DNA of 64,000 nt from Gnetum montanum (taxonomy: Eukaryota > Streptophyta > Gnetopsida > Gnetales > Gnetaceae): positions 114,871 through 178,870 of the forward strand of contig MNCI01010863.1 in NCBI GenBank assembly GCA_015680685.1, given 5' to 3'. The notes under the pieces were generated by a model that was not told the origin of the DNA, did no database searches, and saw only the letters and a list, made by a program, of their open reading frames with translations. A program made the position numbers and the translations under genes. This document shows, one piece after another, positions 55,896 through 64,000 of the stretch (the stretch's first letter is position 1; each line of letters opens with the position of its first letter).

Positions 55896-56760
55896 TGAAA
55901 AGCTAACTCACATTCCTTGGTCCATTCAAAGAATACGTCCTTTTCCATTAATTCTACCAATGGTTTTGCAATCTTCAAAAAGTTCTCGATGAAGCATCTA
56001 TAATATCCATTATGTCCAAGGAATGATCAAATATCTTTTACAGTTTCAGGCTAACGAGTGATCCCTAGGATGACTTTAATTTTTTTAGGATATACCTCTA
56101 TCCCTGTTTGTGAAATTTTATGCCCTAATACAATGCCCTCTTGGACCATTAAGTGGCTTTTTTACCAATTGAGCCTTAGGTTGGTTTTAGCACATTGTTT
56201 TAGTAGTTGCTCTAATCGGTCTAATGCTTGTTCAAATTTTGCTCCATAGGTGGAGAAATTGTCCATAAAAACCTCCACACCATTCCCTATTTGCTACTAA
56301 AATATATTGAGAACCAAACGTTGAGATGTTGTTGGAGCATTGCACAAGCCAAACGACATATGCCTATATGCAAATGTCCCCCAAGGACTTGGAAATGTAT
56401 TTTTTGGTTTATCTTCTGGTGCTATTTGGATTTGATTGTACCCACTGTAACCATCCACAAAACTATAGTAACAATGCCCTACAATGGTATCTAAGACTTG
56501 GTCAACGAATGGCAATGGGAAATGATCTTTAAATGTTGCCATGTTCAATAGCCTAAAGTCTATACACACCCTCCATTTACAACCTTTTTTGGGCACAATG
56601 AGTAATGGACTAAACCATTCACTGTTAGCAATGGGGTAGATGAACTCAGCCTTCAGAAGTTGTTCAATTTCTTCCTTAACTACTTGCTTAAGCTTTGGGT
56701 TCATTCGTCTTTGTGGTTGTCGTTAAAGCTTCATAGAGGGGTTAGTGTAAATTCTATGGT
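55896..56760 (-). pseudogene. Reverse transcriptase of element E (broken)
   Basis: NPKLKQVVKEEIEQLLKAEF, LLIVPKKGCKWRVCIDFRLL, PFVDQVLDTIVGHCYYSFVD and FGLCNAPTTSQRLVL are in one frame (56704-56297). A stop follows, and the catalytic box reads FMDNFST (second Asp changed to Asn). Confidence 0.85.
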
Positions 56761-58110
56761 GGCATATCCTAGGATCTATTTTGGTTAATTTGGGATATGA
56801 CCAAGCAATGACTTTTGACCATTTGTTTACCATCTTCAGCATTCTTTCTTTTTGTTGAGGAGCAAGCTTAGCATTAATGATTACCGATTTTCCATTCTTG
56901 AGAAATGCATACTCCATACCGGTGGGCAACGATTTTAATTCAAGGGGCTCTTGCTTAAACTCATCAGGGATTTCCAACTTCCCCCAGTTGATATTTTTGA
57001 TTTCAGTACTTGGAAGTTGGCGATGGACTTGCTCTAATGCATCTATGCTATCGATATAGGCATAAGTCAAGGTCTTAGTTGGTTCCATGCATAAAGTTGA
57101 ATTGCTCTCTAAGTCAATTGTCAGCCACTGGGTGCCTTCCTATCTTGTGGCTGCTACATATAGGCATCTTTGTATGTTAGTAACTTGTGCATATTAGGTT
57201 CATGCTGCAATGTTAAGCATTGTACAAACCAAGACTTCTGCATGTAGTTGCACCCTGTGTCATTGTATGCAATGCATGAAAATTTCTTCTTCTTGATCTT
57301 CCCAAACACATTTTCTTTTGATATCTCTAGGGAAAGATCACATATTCCTAGGTGTGCATCAATTGTACTTAGCCATACTCTTCCCATTATGATTGAGAAG
57401 TCCCCCTTGTAGTTGTTAACTTGAATCACTAGGAAATCGGCTAGATACGACCACCCACAAACAGTGATGACAATGTCCTCCACTAGTCCCAATGGAACAG
57501 TGATGGACTGGTCGGCCAACTCTAAACGAATGTTACTCTCCTTTAGCAGAGGTAGGTTCTAGGCTTTATACATTTCTTGGGAGATCAAATTAACATCAGA
57601 ACCTAAATCCAAAAGAGCTTTGCAAGGCTCATTTCTAGTGATTTGCAAATAAATAAGAGGAATTCTAGGATCAGAGAATTTCCTAGGAAGATGGCCAGCT
57701 TTAATCCAATTAGTGATGGCATGGGTTAACATAACAGTGTGCGTTGAGTGTGGTTTTTGGTTCAAAGGTAGCTCTGAAGATTCAAACAATGATAAGGTGT
57801 TTGGATAATTAGTTTCTTGTGGTTGTAAGGACTTGGTTGGACTGTTGGTGCTAAAGAAAGGTTTTTTCTTTGATTGGTTGACCGAACCAGTAGTAGGTTG
57901 AAGATTGATAGTCCTTGTAGCGTTATGTTGCTGCGGTTGGGTAGGAAGCTCCCCCTGCATAGTTGGAGCAGGTGGTAATGGAGCTGAGGGTGAAATATAT
58001 GTAGATAGATGAGAAGGATAGTACGTATGTGGAGCATCACCTTGAGAAGAAGAAGTTCTATAGTACTTGGGGGTTTGGTAGTGAGGTTGAAGAGCAACGT
58101 GACTAGTAGA
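56761..58110 (-). pseudogene. Protease and linker of element E (broken)
   Basis: Pro/Gln-rich linker QGELPTQPQQHNATRTINLQ, then ALLDLGSDVNLISQEMYKA (DSG changed to DLG), DQSITVPLGLVEDIVITVCG and FSIIMGRVWLSTIDAHLGI. The pre-RT linker LEQVHRQLPSTEIKNI is present. Confidence 0.82.
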
Positions 58111-58379
58111 GTCACGTGGAGAGATTAGCTATTGAATGTAATACCCATATGGGTCAGGTTGATGGTAAAGATACTGTTAACGTGGTGGTGGCATTCCCCA
58201 TGGTTGTGGGTGTTGCCATCATTGATACTATTCATTTGGTTATGGTGGAGCTCCACTCAGATAATATGTTAAGGGTTGGTGGAAATGCCTTGGGTTACCT
58301 TGAGGATAAGTTAACCTTTTGGGTGTTTGCCATCTATTTAATCATGGGTTTAGTGCATACATCCCAAACTCTTGCAGAT

Positions 58380-60250
58380 GTGACACCACTGGGCAACATC
58401 CCTTAGGATGGTCATATTGGCAAATCTCACATTCACCATCATTGTTTATGTTCGAATCCATAACTTCTTCAATGATGGTAACCTTTCCCTTAACCTTGTT
58501 ACGTGCATACTTAGTTTCTTTCTTTTTTCTTCTCTCTTAGTCACTACTTTGTTCTCTAGACTCCTCTACTATTTTTAGGATAGTTTGAAATTTTTTGTCT
58601 AGCGAGTTCCACATTTGATCTACCTTTGTCAATACTTCTAATGCAAATTTTTGAATGGGCAAAGTATTTCTATTCACCATCTCTTCAAGTGATGACTCTT
58701 CTTTATCTCCGCAAAATCTAATTTCCTTCTTTCGGAGGGAAGGATCTTTGTTGTACTCCTCCGCACTTTCTCTTTTTCTCACATTGCCTTCCTCCTTGGC
58801 AACTTGCTCCAACAATCTTTGTATTTGATGGGCTCTGAGCTTAGATAGCCTTCCTTGGGCATAAGTCCCAAGGGTTCTTTGTGTTTCATTCCTAAACCCA
58901 TCTACAAGATGGTGTAGTTGTTCCTTTTACAAGTAACCATGGCCAGGGAAACGATGTAATAATGAATAATATCGGCCCATGGTAGCATCCAAGGGTTTGT
59001 GTCCTCCTTGTTTCCATCCTTAGATTTGCTTACATAGGTTGGACACTCAGGAGTATGTTTGATACTTATTGTTGAATAGCTCCAACATGGTACTCCATCG
59101 ACGAATGCATTCCAATTCTAAGGACCGATACCAGCTTTCTGCTTCCTTGATCAATCTCCATGGAATCAATTTTAGCTTTTGTCATTTGTTTTCTATATTC
59201 TATAAGGCACATGCATTGTGGAATGCTTGTAAATGGTTTTGAGGATTAGCATTGTATCCCCCTTCAAATCGTGGGATGTTATCCGTATCTAGTCTTTTGA
59301 TCCTATTGTGTTTCTAGTGCCTTGTTGGGATCCTAACAGCCTCTGTTATATCTAACATATGTTAGGTGATGAGTAGGGGTTCATCATGATCATGTTGCCT
59401 ATGGCATCTATGATGCCTATGCTATTCCCTAATCTCCCTTCTTTCATGATGTGTCTTTCTAGAATGCCCTTGCCCCCTTTCTCTACTATTTTGTCGGTGA
59501 TTTCTATTTTTCCTACCCTTGTTCTCATGGTTTCACCCTCTATGATTATGTTCAGATCTTGAAGGAGAGGGGAAAGAAGATGATGAAGGTGAAGAGGAAG
59601 GAGGACCGTCACCATGATGGCACCTATCACCTTCTCTTCGGTGGTCGCGGCCTCGGTCACGGTCACAATCAGAATGTTCATCATTATCATGCATTCGTGT
59701 TCCTTTTCTTGATCCTTTGTGTCTGTTGGTATCAGAACTTGGGTTATGAATAGTTGATTGAAGATTCTAATACTCAACTCCTTGATTGACATCAAGGAGA
59801 GGACATACGGGACATCCTNACATCATTTTGTGGAAAACCTCCCGAGATATTAGGACATACGGGACATCCTGAGACTACTTCCCCTTCATGGATTTGTAAT
59901 GTTTCTCCTGTTGTAGATCCCTTTAGCGTTGTGCCTTCGTGGGTCAATACTCTCTTAAATCTTGTTCATGCACAACATACTCTGACTATAAGTGTTGCAT
60001 ACCAATTCATGTGAGCATGAAGAAGCATGCTCGGGATTGAATGATTGGGAGGTAGCACTATGTTACCTTCTAAATCAAGCCATCATAGCTATTTATCCTA
60101 GTGGAGGATAAAGATAAAGTCTGGTACATACTCATCAAGATGAGCGTATACCATGTGAAACTATTGGGGCACAAGTGGATCATCATGTGTACCCCACCTT
60201 GGATTGTTCATGGTATCAGATCTAGTCGGTGAAGCACTCTTATAAGAAGA
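58380..60250 (-). pseudogene. gag of element E (broken, contains an assembly N)
   Basis: The knuckle CEICQYDHPKGCCPV lies at 58431-58388. The clean piece 58815-58537 (LEQVAKEEGNVRKRESAEEY) matches A and B. The capsid part with stops lies around 58900-59340, and a basic region follows. The N at 59819 lies in the N-terminal part. Confidence 0.78.
59801..59870. other. Single-N join with 18-bp direct repeat
   Basis: GGACATACGGGACATCCT at 59801-59818 touches the N at 59819 and is repeated exactly at 59853-59870. This is likely an assembly seam in gag of E. Confidence 0.75.
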
Positions 60251-60374
60251 AGGAGACATGATTGATTACTTAGTGTGTGGTACTCTTTTCCGATGATTGT
60301 AGGATAGTTAACTCTAAGGGTTTGTCCAATGATGGAAGGATTTCCTATGTTTTAATCAACACACAAACATCAAA

Positions 60375-60393
60375 ATCCTCGGCAACGACTCCA
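60375..60393 (-). promoter_or_regulatory. Primer binding site of element E
   Basis: The minus strand reads TGGAGTCGTTGCCGAGGAT one base after the LTR end. It is the tRNA-Asp type site seen in A with several transitions. Confidence 0.7.
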
Positions 60394-60394
60394 A

Positions 60395-61143
60395 TGATGA
60401 GCGACGAGGTACCCCTATGCCCAACCATACGAATACAAGTGTTCACTCGCGATTCGGTTGAACTCCAAGGATTAAGTGCTTATGCACATACGCAGAACAA
60501 CGATGAGTTATGTAGTTGTTGTCTTCCTAAGCTTCCTTATAAGGCACAATTGTATGGTTAAGTAAACTTGAGGTGTATGATTTTTATGTTTTTTCTTTTA
60601 TATTTTCTATCTTGGTCTCCTAAGTGTGTGCAATGAAAAAATTTAATTAACTAATGGGTTTTGTAACTCTAATGTGAATCAAATCCTATCACCAACATCC
60701 GTTCCCACTCTCTAGACACATCTTGAACTAGTGTAGCACTACTAGGATTACAAAATGCTAATCATTACTGGGTTACCAAGTGTTCCACTTATGCTTAAAG
60801 TGGATGTGCTGAGTGTGCTAATTTATTGATAATTGATAATTAATAATTCTATGAAAATAACATTAATTAACTACTGAAAGCATCAAATAATAGTAAACAA
60901 CATTAAATGCAATAATTAAGCTATTCTGAATGTTGCAAGGTTTATCACAAAGTTCCTCTTTATTTCTGAACACAAGGTGTGCTCAGGTATACAATGCTTG
61001 AACAAAGATCTATTCACTCTATGAATTCTACTATGGGCACTCAGAAATAATTCTAACTCTGGAAGGAAAAAACTACAAGAGTTTAGCTAAAAGACTAAAA
61101 AATTACCTCCTAAGACCAAGTGCCCTTGTCTCTTATTTATAGC
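60395..61143 (-). repeat. 5' LTR of element E, U3 end displaced by element F
   Basis: Matches 52397-53140 closely. It stops at the TATA region (GCTATAAATAAG on the minus strand), where the LTR of F starts. The rest of U3 should be beyond F. Confidence 0.85.
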
Positions 61144-62027
61144 TGATGAGTGGCGAGGTATGCTTATGCTCAACCATACGAATACGAGCGTTTCATGCAT
61201 GATTTGGTCGAATTCCAAGGACTAAGTGCCTATGCGCCCTTGTGGAACAAGGACAGGTTGGTTGATCATTATCTTTCCAAGTTTACTTGTATGTCACAAT
61301 TGTATGGTTAAGTAAGATTGAGGCATATGATTTTTATAGCTTTTATGTTTTTATGTCCTGTTGCTAATAAGGGAGGAGAGAGAGATAACTAAGTGACTAA
61401 TTTAACTTAACTACTGATTAACTAGGCTTTCACTAATCCTAACATCAGTATTCGTTCTCACTTGCCATACACATCCTGAACTAGTGCAACACTACTGGGA
61501 TTACCAAACATTAATTGTTACTAGGTTGCCAAGTGTTACACGCATGCTTGAAGTGATCGTATTGAGTGTATTTTAATGATTTGCTTAATTGATCAAAATG
61601 AATTGCTACGCTAATAACATAAATGTAAAGTGCATAAAATAAAATAAATACATAAGAAAATAAAATAAAAAAATGGGTAAGAAAACAAATCTCAAGTGCT
61701 GCAAGGATGAATCGAAGAGCTCATCTTTATTGCCATATACAAGGTGTGCTCAGGTACACAATGCTCGAATAAAGATCCATCCACACTTAGACCTCCTGCT
61801 GTAGGCAATTGGAAAATACTCTAACAAACTACAAGAGTTTTGCTACTTGACTCCTGAAAGACTTCTAAAAGACTTTCTCCTAAATTGTGCGCTTGGGCAC
61901 TATATTTATAGGCATGGGAGCAACTACTCTAATAATTAGAAAAACTACCACTCTAATAATTATAATAACCCGTTAGAGTAATTGCTATAATAATTAGAAT
62001 AAACTGCTAGAGTAACCACTCTCATCG
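61144..62027 (-). repeat. 3' LTR of element F
   Basis: 884 bp. U3 has several TAATTATTAGAGT-like repeats (62010-61920), in the position where other LTRs have GATATC motifs. CCTATAAATATAG follows at about 61911-61899. ATCTTTATT (61723-61731) and AATAAAGAT (61768-61776) pair perfectly. Confidence 0.85.
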
Positions 62028-63783
62028 TACCCCCACGACTGAATGAAAACTCGTCCTCAAGCCCCTTACAAAATATTGGGAAGGTATGAGATTATTGACT
62101 AATTGACACGGTGGAATGGGGTGACAGAATCAACGTGCCCAGTGAATGGATCAATAAGCATATTACAACATTAGTGTTCATGACCATTATGGTGAATACT
62201 TGTACATAAATGACATCCAAGCCTGTATTTGGTAGCTTGAAGAGAAAAAGAGAGAGAGAAAGAAGATGGAACATGTTGCCGCTAATGCCAAAATTGCACC
62301 TTCCATTGTTTATCTATAGCCACATCACCAGACTTGCTCCTTTCATAAATGCTCCAGTTCCGTTCCATCTTGAGTGCTTCCTCCAAGTCCAGTCCATTGT
62401 TTGTATGATTGCCATCTACACACACAACATAGTCACTAATGAGCAAGGATAGATAATCCACAATGTAGCTGAGACCTTGCCTGGATATGAAACACATTGG
62501 CTGAGTTGTCGTTATGGTAGAAAATAGTTTGGAGATTTATCATAGGTGACTATCCAAGGTGTAGGGGTTAGGTGAATAGTAAAATGAAGAAAATTGAAAA
62601 ATTTGTGCTAGGGCCCCAATGACTAAGAGTGAACCTCTGGTAGCTATAAGATGGAAAAATATGAGGAACAAGAAAGATGAGAAGAAATAACAATGGCAAT
62701 GCCAATAAAATGGATGTCATGGATGGGGATGAAACAAGAGATGATTGATTGTAGGAAATGTTTAAGGAAAAGAACTTAACAATTGCACCAAAAAGGAATG
62801 CCAGTGGGTCCTCCCCAAAGCAGGCTCATGCCTTTTATGCCATGAAAAATCCACAAACCAAATAGTCCGTAGGCTCTAGGAATGTCATTTGGAAGCAAGA
62901 GTTAAAAAATTAGCCATAAGAATTCACCAAAGAAAAACAATGCATCAACCTAGAACGAACTAATAATAAAACTGGAAATGAGGTGGAAAATGGGAAGAAA
63001 GTTGGAGAAGAGAGAAAGGAATGGAATCCCAAGAACAAGGTTGTGTAAAGCCCCTTGTGTATTTTATGGTTAAGATAACTGAGTAGAAATCATCCCAAAT
63101 CTAGACTCAAACTAACCACATCTAGTGACCTCGCATCAATACACCTAGCCAATCCATCCTCTTGAGGCAATAAGAATGCTTCAACAAAGAGTGACCACCA
63201 TCCTAAGGAGAGTGAGATGGATAAGCAGGAAGTGAGAAAGGGCCTTAGTTAGAGGGAACCTTCAGACATGGGTAACATGTCTTTCCAGTTTAACTAGTGC
63301 TTATAGCCCATATTGCTTTATTATGTCTAAGAGGTGTGCTTTGAATTCTCACTTTTTTTTCTCTTTCATTTTTTTTCTTTTTTTTTGTGTGAGAACCACA
63401 CCATGCAAAGACTTATTTTTATTTACTTAGCTTCTCGATGTTTGAACATTGTCAAAATGGCGGAAAACCCAAGAAAAAAGCATCCAAACACCCAAGAGAA
63501 TGACCAGCAAAAATGCATCGAATCCCCTTGAAGTCACAACTTTTTCATCCTTTGAGTCTTTCCTTGATTTGAAAAATACCCAGCCACTAATTCATTAACA
63601 AGTTTACTTAGAAAAAGGGGACTGTACAGTTTCAAGCCAAAGGAGACCATAGAGTTGTATGGATGAGTGGATGACATGGACTCATTGTCTGTTTTAGTAA
63701 AAGAACCATACCTTAATATCAACATCATAATTCAAAGGTAAAAATCAAAAATTGGCAATCAATATGATATAATAATCCACCAT
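61144..63783 (-). mobile_element. Element F: 3' part of a Ty3/gypsy retrotransposon in the LTR of E
   Basis: The 3' LTR lies at 62027-61144, the PPT GTGGGGGTA at 62036-62028, and a post-pol region like that of E continues to 63783. The conserved GGGGAGGACCCACTGGCATTC lies near 62820-62798. ATAGC (61139-61143) is a possible target duplication with no visible partner. Gag and pol lie outside the window. Confidence 0.82.
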
Positions 63784-64000
63784 TGATGAGTGGCGAGGTA
63801 CCCCTACACTCAACCATACGAAACGAGCGNTTATATCATATTGATTGCCAATTTTTGATTTTTACCTTTGAATTATGATGTTGATATTAAGGTATGGTTC
63901 TTTTACTAAAACAGACAATGAGTCCATGTCATCCACTCATCCATACAACTCTATGGTCTCCTTTGGCTTGAAACTGTACAGTCCCCTTTTTCTAAGTAAA
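63603..64000. repeat. 170-bp perfect inverted repeat around a single N
   Basis: 63831-64000 is the reverse complement of 63603-63772. The 58-bp centre holds the start of an LTR (63784-63829) and the N at 63830. This is best explained as a wrongly oriented contig join. Confidence 0.9.
63784..63829 (-). repeat. LTR G, first 46 bp only
   Basis: It starts TGATGAGTGGCGAGGTACCC like the other LTRs and stops at the N at 63830. It is a further insertion in F or a collapsed repeat. Confidence 0.7.

Larger units (their letters stand above)
52397..61143 (-). mobile_element. Element E: short-type Ty3/gypsy retrotransposon in element C gag (5' LTR cut by F)
   Basis: On the minus strand: 5' LTR (61143-60395, U3 end displaced by F), primer site, gag, protease, RT, a deletion, integrase tail, a 1.9 kb post-pol region without accessory gene, PPT, and 3' LTR (53259-52397). 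ATCAT (52392-52396) is a possible target duplication, but its partner is outside the window. Confidence 0.87.

Noticed and set aside
61144-62027. E 5' LTR and F 3' LTR as tandem LTRs of one element
   Set aside because: U3 motifs differ, the E LTR lacks its U3 end, and F is followed by its own PPT, so it is an insertion.

Overview
The window is nuclear DNA of a land plant. It has plant-type genes with GT-AG introns (KNL2-like, glutamate receptor-like and 40S ribosomal protein S14) beside a sea of nested Ty3/gypsy LTR retrotransposons. Very large elements, heavy decay and long gene-poor stretches suggest a large, repeat-rich genome such as a gymnosperm, but the sequence alone does not fix the species.

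Bases 1-16.7 kb are a small gene island. A partial KNL2-like kinetochore gene (+, 2-3350) carries the CENPC-k motif. It converges on a six-exon glutamate receptor-like channel gene (-, 10472-5451, 974 codons). After a 4.3 kb spacer comes a six-exon RPS14 (uS11) gene (-, 16513-14745, exactly 150 codons), whose promoter has a TATA box and a telo-box. All exon phases close, so these genes look intact apart from the KNL2-like gene being cut by the window edge.

From about 17 kb to the end the DNA is mobile elements of one related group. LTRs of 860-960 bp run TGATGAG...CTCATCA, the primer binding site matches tRNA-Asp, the order is gag-PR-RT-RH-IN, and a long region follows pol. This fits the Athila/Tat-type non-chromodomain branch. 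Element B (+, 18438-38922) contains element A (+, 19862-27211, 5-bp duplication ACAAA). Element C (-, from 39964) contains a solo LTR D (45068-45975, duplication AAGTC) and is cut in gag by element E (-, from 52397). E is cut in its own 5' LTR by element F (-, from 61144). F holds the first bases of another LTR (G) that ends at an N. All open frames in these elements are broken.

The most interesting structure is in the long elements B and C. Between pol and the 3' LTR they carry about 5 kb with an accessory gene (a globular plant-transposon-type domain followed by coiled coil). Upstream of it lies a TATA-containing block with short repeats resembling those in the same element's own LTR U3. 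The shorter A and E have only about 2 kb there and lack the gene, and the visible part of F resembles them. Other shared signals are a 12-bp palindrome array in U3, a hairpin around AATAAA in the LTR, an atypical gag zinc knuckle, polypurine-like copies on both sides of the post-pol region, and a conserved GGGGAGGACCC block. Two single-N joins (59819 and 63830) sit beside suspicious direct and inverted duplications and are probably assembly seams.
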